Shown piece after piece: positions 26,018 to 36,355 of a stretch of DNA of 64,000 nucleotides; the stretch's first letter is position 1; each line of letters opens with the position of its first letter. A program made the translations under genes and the position numbers. The notes below the pieces were generated by a model. That model saw only the letters and a program-made list of their open reading frames with translations, had not been told where the DNA came from and made no database searches. The DNA is from Parus major (Eukaryota > Chordata > Aves > Passeriformes > Paridae), in assembly GCF_001522545.3 (NCBI RefSeq), contig NC_031781.1:11041487-11105486 (forward strand), in the 5' to 3' direction.

Positions 26018-26160
26018 ACATATTTCAATTAGCATGTTGTTCTCCCCTAATGATGAATAAATAGTAATTAATGAGTTCCACTCCATGTATTACCATTTTT
26101 CCCTCTCATAATTATTCATATGCTTTGCCCATATAAGCCCACTAACTAAGCACTTGTAAA
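26018..26160. promoter_or_regulatory. Candidate conserved non-coding element, homeodomain-rich
   Basis: In about 140 bases there are CAATTAGCAT (26026-26035), CTAATGATGAATAA (26047-26060), TAATTAATGAG (26065-26075), and CATAATTATTCATATG (26106-26121). This is a dense cluster of TAAT cores without simple repetition or coding character. Enhancer function is inferred from this clustering. Confidence 0.38.
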
Positions 26161-27180
26161 GGACATGCCTCCTTCAGCTGCTAGGTGGAAAGTAGTAAAA
26201 TACTAATATGTATTAGCACCCTAATCAAAACACAGATGATAATGTGCTTATATCCAGGAATTAGCTGTTTCAGAGGGGTGATCCAGCACCTGTACAACCA
26301 CAAGATCACATCTTTTGTGTGCATGTATAAAAAGGAACTATGTTATCCTGCATCTCTTCCTTGCATATCTTGCCTGGAGCAGTCTGCAGTGAGGCACAGC
26401 AGTGGGCTTGTTCTTGTTACCTCCAGGATCCTGTCCCATGAGCTGACCCAGTGGCTGCCCATCCTCCCTCCCTGTGCTCCAGCAAATCCATCCCAAATCT
26501 CCCTCCAAGCTGAATTGCATAATGGAAAATAATTTAATGACAGGAGAAGGAGGGAAAGATAATTCAATGATATAAGCTCAGTGGCTCAAACTTTGAGAAG
26601 ATCCTGGTCAATGATGATCTCATAACTCAACTTCTTTAATCTCATCCTGACAGCAACACATTCTTGACACTGAAACACTTTGGAATGTACCTGTGTTGCC
26701 TTTAGCATCCCTGGCTGAAGGTTCCAAAACAGACAATACATCAGACAAAGTATAGCGTAGAGTACAACCCTGCTCTACTTGGGCAGAGCCAGAGGAGCAG
26801 CCTAAGAGGATCCCTTCAGTCCTGCAAAGCTGAAAAGCCATGTTCAGGTAGGAGTGCTGCTGCCTCCAGGCAAGGTGGGCTCAAGGCTCCCAGCATCACA
26901 GGAAAGCAAACACATTGAGGCAGGGCATGGTACAATTGTAATTGAACAGTTGACCAAGGACTCAAAACCTCTGCAATGGTCTTTTTCCAAAAGCCTCCTT
27001 GAGAAGGGTTGTAATAGGTCACACATGTCCAACACTATAATCTCCCTGACAACTTTCATATTTTACCTCCTCCACCTTGCATTACTTTCAGACCCTGAAA
27101 GTCAGCCCTGACATAAAACACATATATTCAGATTTGTTACTATTACAGTGGCAGGGTGAAAGCTTTCAAGCCATTAAACC
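26161..27180. other. Non-coding stretch, no gene recognised
   Basis: No frame longer than 115 codons and no recognised repeat. Frames on both strands overlap around 26338-26570 and 26816-27111. Confidence 0.7.
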
Positions 27181-27300
27181 TGCCCTGCTGATCTCTATCA
27201 TTTTATATATATACGATGCCATGCTAATGACTGGATGGCAATGTCATGTTAACTGGGAAATTTGCATTTTTCCTTTCCAGCAGATATACATCATGCAGAT
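27181..27300. promoter_or_regulatory. Candidate regulatory block with POU octamer
   Basis: The block contains a GCTAATGACTGGATGGC segment, a TGTTAACTGG segment (HNF1-like half-site) and a perfect octamer ATTTGCAT (27260-27267). The octamer overlaps the polypyrimidine run that precedes a CAG at 27278-27280, so the same bases could instead be a splice acceptor. Confidence 0.25.
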
Positions 27301-27325
27301 CCCAAAAGCCTGCAGAAGAAAGGAG
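27281..27325 (+). other. Weak candidate 45-base internal exon
   Basis: A good acceptor (TTTTTCCTTTCCAG ending at 27280) is followed by 45 bases that end in GAG before GTACGA, a mediocre donor. The stretch is open in the frame of a 164-codon ORF (27077-27571), the longest in the window, encoding a short Lys/Arg-containing peptide ending CRRKE. No protein family is recognised. Such combinations arise by chance in a window this size. Confidence 0.1.
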
Positions 27326-30300
27326 GTACGATGCTCTGCCCCAAAAATCACCCCATGCAATTGGATTCTTGCACCTTCAACAAGACAGACTGAAACCAAA
27401 GACAAGAAAAACACAGATGAAAAGCAGTCAAGGAATGCAACAGTGTGTGACTTTTCTGTGATGATATGTTTGAAGAGTCTTCATGTCTCATTCCCTCTCT
27501 GCTCAGTGGAAGGAGGGGACTCTGCCAGGTCATTGTACAGGAAAGCTCACCACAAAAGGGAGCCAGCTTGAAGACCAGATGTGAAGCTCAGAGCTTACTG
27601 GCCTGAAGACCATACTGGGTCAGGCTGGAAGAAACAATCCAAAGAGCACAGCCCTGCAGCTGAAAAAAAAATCCATCTTTTCATTCTTGGAAGGAACACA
27701 AATTCCTGATTTCACTTTTTGATTTGTCCTCACATTTGAAGTGTGTCCAAGATTTAAGTACTATCTTCTCCATTAAACAAGCTAATCTGCACCATCATCT
27801 CTGTGCCCAGCTCCCTGCCTTGCAAGGAGGCATTTGGAAGCAAGACAGGCAGGACATGTCCTGTCAGAGGGTCATTTCCCTGCCCCCTATTAATGGTAAC
27901 CAAGGCCCTGGTGCACAGAGTAAGGCTGTCATCTAGTGGCAAGCAAGCAGCCCACAATTAAATCTCATTAAGAGACCAGCAAACCCAGAGCTGTGCAATG
28001 TTATGAAAGTTCACAAGCTCTTTGCCATCCTCACCTCTCTCCTCTCCCTGGAGACCTATGCAGGGCAAAGACAGTAAGTCTTTGTAGCATCATTTCTGCA
28101 AAGAGAATTAATCTTTTAGTACTGTCTGATAGTGAAAATTTAGACTCATCTCCAAATTTGTCAATGCCCTTGAAGACGACTGGCTGCCACACAGAGCTTT
28201 GTTTTGTGTTTAAAGCTACTCTGTGGAGGGGCAAATTGCCAATCCAGCAAAAGCATCCTAGGTCAGTTATTTGCAAAACAACCAAAGCAAAGGGAGGAAA
28301 TAGGGAATTTTTCCTCATCCCAGTTCCTGCTCACCCCACAGGCAATATTCCAGTCATTAAATTGGTGTCTGGTGCTGCATCTTAGTGCAGTAATAACTCC
28401 TTACCTGGCTTCACCGGTGGAGGAACAGCCAGCACTCACTTGGCAAACCCCAGTGCTTCCAAATTCACACCAACTGCTTTAGAGGCTGCTGGTGCTCCAC
28501 AAGACAACTTCTTTGAGAGGATATTTTATTAGCAATAATCCTTTGTCGCTGTTTCCTGTACCTGGCAAAGGCAAATTACCACTGCCTTAAGTATGGGAAG
28601 GATATTCAACATCCTCTCCTAATTTATATGGTCAGATATGTCTAGGAGCACTCCAAAATCATCTCCTTACCCTTGCAGGTCATACAATGGTTATAACATC
28701 ATTTCAGGATTTCACATAGCTGGTCTGGTTTTCTGCACAGCCTTTTTCTTAACATCCAGTTCAAAAAACTGATTATTTCCAAGCCTAAAGTTTTTACCTT
28801 CTGCATTATTAACTGCTCAGGATCTTTGCTGAAGAGCACCTAAGTGCAGTCTCCCTGCATGTTCTCCACTCAGACATCCAGCCCAGCAACATTTTTAGGA
28901 CTGGGCAAAATTTTTCAAGCAGCACCAATTTATTTATTTTCCCAAAATAAAACAATTTACCTCCCTCCTCCGAAAAAAATTATCTACCACCCACAAGCAA
29001 AAAAAACTTTCTTTTCAGGCTCATGAAAGCAATAAAGAAAAGGAGTGGACCACTTCTATGTAAAATACCAACCAATCCATATCTCCCTACCACTGTCATT
29101 CTCTTTTGGAAGAGAATTACCATCCAGCTCCAGTCATTTTGTCCCTGTCAGGTCAAATTGGATCAGTTCAATGAGCGCTGCTTTTATTTGCAGTCATGTT
29201 TGAAACAGATAAATCAGGGCAGACATCAATGGAAAAATCCCAATCAAGTGAGTGTCTCAGAAGAAAAGTGTGTGTTATTACAGGGCAGCAGCATTTGAAC
29301 AGATTAGCAGTTTTATTGCTTCTTGCAAAGAAAAGTGGATGTGTGTTCACTGAAGTGGGAGCAGTGCTGTGTCCTCTTAGCCTCAGGAGGGAGGGATCTC
29401 CAGCTCTCCACCGCAGGAATCCTGACCAGCAATGACTGCAGGAAGAGTTTGCCAGTCCCACTGCAGGGCACAACTCAGCAAGTCATCAGATCTTCACAGG
29501 GGAGAAAATAACATTTAACTCTATTCTTGTACCATCTGGGACACTCCTGGACCTTACAGGACATATTAGAGTGCATAACTTGCCCCTGCCTGGACCTTAA
29601 GGGTCTGCACCTCTCTTTATGGAAAGCACACTGGAGGCTATGGAGCGAGGTCCCTGTGCCTCTGTGTGTGACAGGGAATAAGAACTTGTTCCACTTGATG
29701 ACTGCAGTTTTCTTATCAAATAACCTCTTTTCCCTAGGCATTCTGCCCTTAATCAAATTAAGAGACAATGGACTGATAAAAAAATACAGTTAAAAAGAAC
29801 ATTTTTCTGGGGAACATAATTTTCCTGGTGATTCAATCTGTGATGCTCAATAGTGTCCAGCACCACAGAGTGGAATTTCTACTTCGTAGATTCTTTCACC
29901 TCAGTGTTTCAAATGACAGATTTATCTGCTTTGTCTCCTGGGATGGGGAAATCACATCAGGCTCTCATTGCTCTGACTGCAGACCAGTTGGTGGCCACTC
30001 ACTGGAGTGAGGCTGACATTCCCTCTACGAAAACCATTTGCGAGGTGATTCTAAAGACCTCTGCAACTCCACAAAGAAACAGTTTTCAAGCTCTTCTGGA
30101 CATCACCTGACCAGCTAAATCATGAGTCCAGAGAGCTCTGGTAGATCACCTCCTGTGTGCACTTCCAGCATTAAAAACAAAAGCACATTTCCTAACCTAA
30201 TGTGACTGGAGCAGGCCAAGCTACACGCTATTTCTGGAAACATGCCTTGAGCAACACTTTCATTAATCTACAGCTGTTTGAGCAAATTATTACAGCTACA

Positions 30301-31195
30301 AAGCTACAGATCTTTTCCCTTTAAATCAGACATAATTGTAACTGAATATTTCTTGTGGGCTTTGAAAGTCTGCTCCTGGAGCAGGAAATGTGTAACAGCC
30401 ACTGAAAGTACAATTTATGGTTGGATTTTAAACATAAGTAAACAATGCAGGCACCTACATGCAAATATAACTGAAGCATCAGCCTTAGACACTCAGCAGA
30501 TGTTCTCCATACCTTTGCATTTGAACACCTGCAGCACAGCACTCCAGCCAGGTTCTAAATCCCACCAGGTTCTCCTCCAGGGTCTTCCCTTGTACCAAAC
30601 ATGCTGATGTTGATATCCATGAGAGGATGCACCAAACAGCCTAATAATCCCTCTTTTTTGGGGCTGGTTCACACCATAAGTTGTTTTGTCTTTTCCAGGC
30701 ACAGTAAAAAAAGACTCCTCAGAGCAAAAAATATCTCTTATTACATTTTAATGCAGTACTTGGCACAAGGGAGACTTAGTCTGAAACTTCTGGGCACCTC
30801 AGCTATGAAGAGACTAGAGATTCCTTTACTGTGGCAGGAGGCTCTCCAGGGAGCTGGTAACAAGTGGCATTCGGAGAACCCAGAAAGGCACCCAAAAGCA
30901 GAAAGCCTCTAACAACCAGTTCCTTAGGAGTAAGAAAGCCCTACAGTTCACCCTGACTCTGGAGCATCCTGCCCCACTCCAGTCTTTGGGGCTGACCGCT
31001 GTTTGGGAAAGCCTCATACCACTTGCTTCCAAGAGCTGGAATGATAGGAATCTCCAGGAGAAGTCTGAGGTTTAGGAGTGACCCCAGGTCCATCCTGCAG
31101 ATCCTTCAGCTCTTGTACCTCTACTACAATGAACCTACTATCCACACCATCCAAGTCTTGTCATCTTACACTACCTGTGTTTCACCCAGAGGAAG
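27326..31195. other. Non-coding stretch, no gene recognised
   Basis: No gene or repeat family is recognised. A CTCF-like motif occurs at 27928-27939. Frames of 60-130 codons on both strands overlap throughout and have no domains. Confidence 0.7.
27928..27939 (-). promoter_or_regulatory. CTCF-like core motif
   Basis: GTCATCTAGTGG matches the reverse form of the vertebrate CTCF core (GCCMYCTRSTGG) at 11 of 12 positions; the mismatch is T for C at the second base. Binding depends on flanking bases and cannot be judged here. Confidence 0.25.
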
Positions 31196-31196
31196 A

Positions 31197-31224
31197 CTCC
31201 TCCTTCCTCCCTCCTCCTTCCTCC
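31197..31224. repeat. Homopyrimidine tandem duplication
   Basis: The 14-base unit CTCCTCCTTCCTCC is present twice in tandem (31197-31210 and 31211-31224), giving an uninterrupted C/T tract. Such tracts can form triplex (H-) DNA. Confidence 0.9.
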
Positions 31225-34200
31225 TGTATAAGACCCCTTCCAACTTAATCCCCCTTTCCTCTCCTGCTTCACACCCAGTTCTTGCTTTCTTGGGGTGACT
31301 TTAATCTCTCCCACACAACGTAACACACAGGCAGCAATCCCCCCTCTTCCATATCAAACACTGTGGGTGTAATCCTCTGTTCCACGTTCCTACGGAACTG
31401 CCGTCCTTCTCCTGCACTGTCCTTTTCCCTCTCCCTCCCACAGTCACAGATGCTTGTGCTGAAGGGCTTGGAGAGGCTGGCACACCACTCTGACAGGCAT
31501 GTGGGATATCTACCCTTTCCTGCATACTTGCTACAGATCACTACAAGCCCCAGGTATATGTTTAGCTCATGCTAAATTCACTGACAACCCCTCCCAAAGA
31601 AAGCTGGGACTTCCTGTGAACTGCATTAGCAAAAATAAAATAAAATTAACAAAACTTCATTTTCAAAAGCACCATAAACATTTCCTTGTGGTCCCATATT
31701 GGCTGCTCATTGCTGTGGCTGCTGTTCCACAGAAGCCCTCAAAGCTGCTCCCCTTTTCCCACCAACAATGCCTGGGAGCAACACAGCATCAGTAGGATTT
31801 ATGCAGGGGTGAATATGCTTTTTCATCTCTTTTTATCTTTTTGTCCCTTAGCACTTGCTCCATCAGAAGTTTTTCCTCTTATGGCATTTCAGTTCAGCAA
31901 GCTGCTCATCATCCCAGCCAGAGATCAATACAGCTGCATGCCAGCCCTTCCCCAGCACTGCTCAAACAGGGGCTGCAGACACACAGGGAGACACCCACCG
32001 AGGGCTGACAGGACTTTGGTGATGTGGGTACAATTCTCTCCCTGCTCTTTTGCAAACTCAGATGACTAATGAAGGATATTACATTCTCAGCAAGTGTTTT
32101 GTGCTTTTTGTGTCCTATCTGATCCAACTGCTTGCTGCTTAATGAACTGGATGAAAAATATGTCATTGGAGACCTTGATCCAAGCTTTACTAAATTTGGT
32201 GAAGTCATATCAGCAGAGGTTTTGGCCAAGAGCTAGTAAATATCCTAATAGTCCAGAAAAACAAGGTGTTCATTCTGATTCCAGGCATGCTATCTTAAAT
32301 CCAGATTGTTTCCACTGGATTAATTCTGTAAAGTGGAAGGGAATAAATGCTCTTAGTGTTTTCTACAGTCAGTCTTAATCAGGTAGGGAACAACATTTGT
32401 CCTTTAAAAAAAAAAAAAAAAGAAAGAAAAAAGAGTACTCTCTACCTTACTAATCCTTTGAGCTCCCCACTGTCACTCGGTGTGGTGTGGACAAACACAC
32501 TCAAGACCTCAAGTCTTGCACATTGCCAGAGGGAGAACAGTCCATCACCTCGTCACTGCTGAAGATTATGTCTGAACATAAGACACCTGACACAGCTAGA
32601 ACTATCCCCTTGATATCCCAGTTCAAGAATCTCTCTCACAGTTGACCCTTTGTGACTGAAACAAAGTGCATGAGGCCAAGGGGAGCCCACATAACTTCTG
32701 TTTTCATTACCACCCCAGCCAGCTGGGCTCAAACCTGTGCATTTCCCCAGCCAATCCTCCAGTTCTACAGAGTAAAGGATTTAAGGCTTCCAGTAATGTT
32801 TCACACTGCTAATCCCTCAGCCTCCTGATTGAGTGACCTATTTGTCCCAAGAGTTGCTCAGCAAGGCCAAAATTGGCATCATACCATTAAATTAGTTCCA
32901 GTTCAGATGGGGCTTTCACCGGTATGCTACTGTGAGGTGTGATCATGGAGACAAGGTTGGTAGGATCAAGTGAGGATCCTCAGTCAGGTTCCAGACTCTT
33001 GTCACTTGTTTTTTCCCTAGATAAGCAGAGACAAAGGTCAAACCTTTTCAGAAGCACCTTGCTGAAGGAGCAGGAACTTTCTTGACAAATGGTCTTTGCA
33101 CACTTGATTAAGAACATTGTACAGCACCTGGATGCTCTGAATGAGGAAAATAAGCAGCAATTAGATGCTAATGAAACTCTAAGATGAGAGAGAATATAAA
33201 CAGAATCTCTTCTCAGATAGGTACCACACAGGAAATCATGAATACAACCTACTTAGATATAAAGGCTCTCTTACTCCTCCCTCCCCACTTGCTGGCTGCT
33301 GCCAGTGGGAAGATTAGCTAAAAGATTCCTCTATAGCCCAGGTAGGGCTGAGAGAACTTTTCATTATCCTGAACCTTTACCCTTGAGTCCTTCAGCATTG
33401 CAAATTAGAGACACAACTTTTACAGTTAAAGATTCATTCACTGTTCTTGCTTTCTTAAAAAAAAAGAAAAAAAAAATCACTAGAAGAGTTATTAGCAAAG
33501 CCATCTTGCACCACCTGGGCCTGAATGGATCCATGCACATGAGTAATCAAAGACCAGCTCCAGGACCCTGGCTTCCACATCAGTTGTCCTCCTTTTCCTC
33601 CTCCATCTGCTTACTCCCTCCCACTGCACTGATAGCTACACTAATCATATAGCAAGAAGAAAAATTAAAATTCTATGTAGCTTGCCAGTCTCAGCATTAG
33701 TTTCTTCACTGTAAGATTCAGAATATAAAACTGCAGCCTACTCCTTCTCTCTGTGATTTTACGTGCTGCCTCCAACACACTTCCCATCCTCCTCCACCAG
33801 TGACTGCACCATCCCTCTTTCCTGGGAACCCCCTCACAGCTCCCCAACTACTATTTAAAAGCAAGACTTTGTGTGTGGTACCAGACATGACTTCCAGCTT
33901 GTTCCCCAAGCAGAGCACTGAGGGTGTGTGGGCTCCAAACACATCTCCTTCCTGCAATGTGGCCCATTAATAAATCAAACAGGACTGACAGTGCTGCAGT
34001 GTCTCCCAGCTTTGTCTGAAGCCTGGGTACCCCTCAGGAGGGCTTTGCTCAAATTGTTCATCACTACTGCCTAGATCCTCTCCCCTTCCCCCTGGGGGAG
34101 CGAGGGGTTAAGGCAGAATATTTTTCAGTGAAGCAAAAGACACCATTTCTTTTTTTTTTTTCCTGATAGGATCAGCATCTGCTAATGAGGTACCATTGTT

Positions 34201-35223
34201 TCAGACAAGTTCTGCCAACCTCTTGAAAATGCTATTTTGATCCTTCCTGAGCCTGTACATGCAGCTTTAAAATTGCATGCATGGCTAAACAGAATCCACT
34301 TTCATCCACACTGGAAGGAAAGGGAGATGCTTGCCTTCCTCAGTGCGCTGGCTTTTTCCAACTTAATTTCTCTTTCTAGTACATTTCTTGAAAACCTGAC
34401 ACATCCTCTACATGTTCCTAATAGACAGTCACTTTATATGTCCTGGGGAAATGTTCTTCCAATTTCCCAAAGTATAATCATCAGCAGAGATGTTCTCTAA
34501 AACACATCAGACAGGCACAACATACTGTCCACCCTGTTTTTATGAATTACACTCTCACTGGGGAATGATATTTAATCTATTTCATTCCACTAGGACAGTA
34601 GGATCACAACTAAGCAGCCCCAGATACATTACCAATATTATTAGTAAAAAGATATTAATATTTAACACAGCCATTAATGCCACCAGAGTGGGAAGGAACC
34701 CAACTAATATTATAAGGACTGTAAAAAGTGGTTCAGAAAGAGACTACACATGGCTAAATATCATCAGGCAACTCAATGGATGAAGGAGGATTCAAGCATT
34801 ATAATTGTTTGCAAATTGTCCCAACTGGCTAAATTGGGATTATCTCCAAAAGTTTATGTTTAACTCAAATTTTTCACAGGGAATGGTAGGGGGAAAGTAG
34901 TCCCACAGTCTTAGAATGAATAATAAAATACTGCTTTGGTTGTTGCTGCAAGGAGAAATAGCATTTGGTAAATGCCAGTTTATCTTCCTCCTCACACAGG
35001 TAGAGTGAGGCCACACAAGGGAATATACAGGAATTTTTATCACCCCTTCCTGTTCCCTGGGCTGTATTCATGAAACCACCATCCCCTCTGCTCTCCTGGA
35101 AAGTACTAGCACAACTCAGAGGCCTAAAAGGTTTTTAAATCCTAAGATTTCTGTTGCTATGCACCTACACAAGGAAGTCCCAAGTAAGCATACATTAAAC
35201 TTTTTTGCTAGTTCTGTCATAAG
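31225..35223. other. Non-coding stretch, no gene recognised
   Basis: No exon or RNA is recognised. The stretch holds A-runs at 32406-32421 (16 A) and about 33458-33477 (A with one G) and a T-run at 34150-34161. No processed pseudogene is apparent upstream of the A-runs. Confidence 0.7.
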
Positions 35224-35590
35224 AATCACAGAATACTTTTTTATTTGGTGAAAATCACAGAACCAGTTAGGTTGGAGAAGATCTCAGGGATCATCAAGTC
35301 CAGCCTTTGACCAGACAACACCTTGTCAATGAGACCATGACACCAGGTGCAACATCCAGACTTTCCTTAAACACTTCCACAAGTGGTGACTCCACCACCT
35401 CTCTGGGAAACCTGTTCCAATGCTTTGACAACCCTTTCTGTTAGGAAGTCCCCCCTCATGTGCAACCTGAACCTCCCCTGACACAGCTTGGGCCCATGTC
35501 CTCTTGTCTTGTCACAAGAGAAAGCAAAACACAAAACAAGGCCCATTCCTGCCTGTGCCCCACCTTGGTTATTATAGAGCAGGTAACAGG
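35224..35590 (-). repeat. CR1 LINE 3' end fragment, antisense
   Basis: On the plus strand the fragment opens with the reverse of the CR1 terminal repeat (AATCACAGAA at 35224-35233 and again at 35253-35262), then TTAGGTTGGAGAAG, ATCATCAAGTCCAGCC, CTCCACCACCTCTCTGGG, ACCTGTTCCAATGC and GTCCTCTTGTC, in the order seen in avian CR1 3' ends. This places the element on the minus strand, 5'-truncated as most CR1 copies are. The 5' limit near 35590 is approximate. No reverse-transcriptase coding sequence remains. Confidence 0.85.
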
Positions 35591-36217
35591 TTATCTGTCA
35601 TATGTCATTTATGTACCACGAGATGGGGAGAAATAAAATATCTGCCATCCTCATCTATCCACTTATGTTAAGCCATCCCCTCACCCTCAGCAGAAAGGGA
35701 TTTTCCCATGCTGGGACTGTGATTTATCAGTGACTTCCTCAGCCCACACCCCCTTACATGCCTTGATACCTGCATGGGGTCTGTCTTGTTTCCCATGGAC
35801 ACATCCTACACAAAAAGTCTAACATACCTGCCTGCCTTACCTTCAACTCTGGTCCACAGTCTGTTATACTGTAATTACTTTTCTGCAACAAGGGTTAGGA
35901 CTGATTCTCACTCTATTACAGAAAATATAACAATGATTGGGGGTTTATGGCTCTCCCTCCAACACAATTGAAGTTGAAGTCTTAGGTGGAAGCAGCAGCA
36001 CCAGAACAAAGCATCTCACTGTTGCTTCAAGCTCCCTTAGTCCCCTGAATTATTTCATTCAATTACACATTACCTCACAGATCCACCAGAAATCCAGCAC
36101 TCAGGGAACACTGATGGCCTAAGTCCTACTTGGGATCCACTGGCCAGCACTGACAGACTCTGAGCCATGCAAAGCTGCTGCTCAAAGCCATACACATAAC
36201 TCTCTGCTTTTTTGCAG
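35591..36217. other. Non-coding stretch, no gene recognised
   Basis: Unique sequence flanking the CR1 copy. Its final bases (about 36201-36217) form a pyrimidine tract ending in TTTTTTGCAG, a good splice acceptor for the weak exon candidate that follows. Confidence 0.65.
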
Positions 36218-36355
36218 CTTCTAAACCTGAAGAACACATCAGAATTTGAACTTCAGTATTTGAGGAACACATCAGAACCCAACTGTCACAATTCAGAAGA
36301 AGTCATCAAAAGCTTACCAGAAAAAAGAGCAGAGAGGTTTTGTTTGCTTAATTAA
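36218..36355 (+). other. Weak candidate terminal coding exon
   Basis: A strong acceptor-like sequence (CTCTGCTTTTTTGCAG, ending at 36217) is followed by 45 sense codons and a TAA at 36353-36355. There is an in-frame stop just upstream at 36197-36199, so the frame opens only at the acceptor. The encoded peptide is Glu/Asn/Leu-rich and repeats the pattern L-K/R-NTSE twice, owing to a 13-base direct repeat GAACACATCAGAA (36232-36244, 36265-36277). I recognise no family. A 45-codon open frame is common by chance, so this is a candidate only. Confidence 0.15.

Noticed and set aside
27077..27571. 164-codon open frame, the longest in the window
   Set aside because: No domain, no family, frames overlap on the other strand, and this length is expected by chance in 64 kb. 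Only its possible 45-base exon core is noted as a weak lead.
32090..32421. A16 run with possible retrocopy upstream
   Set aside because: The upstream 300 bases do not translate into a recognisable protein, and no flanking duplication is evident.
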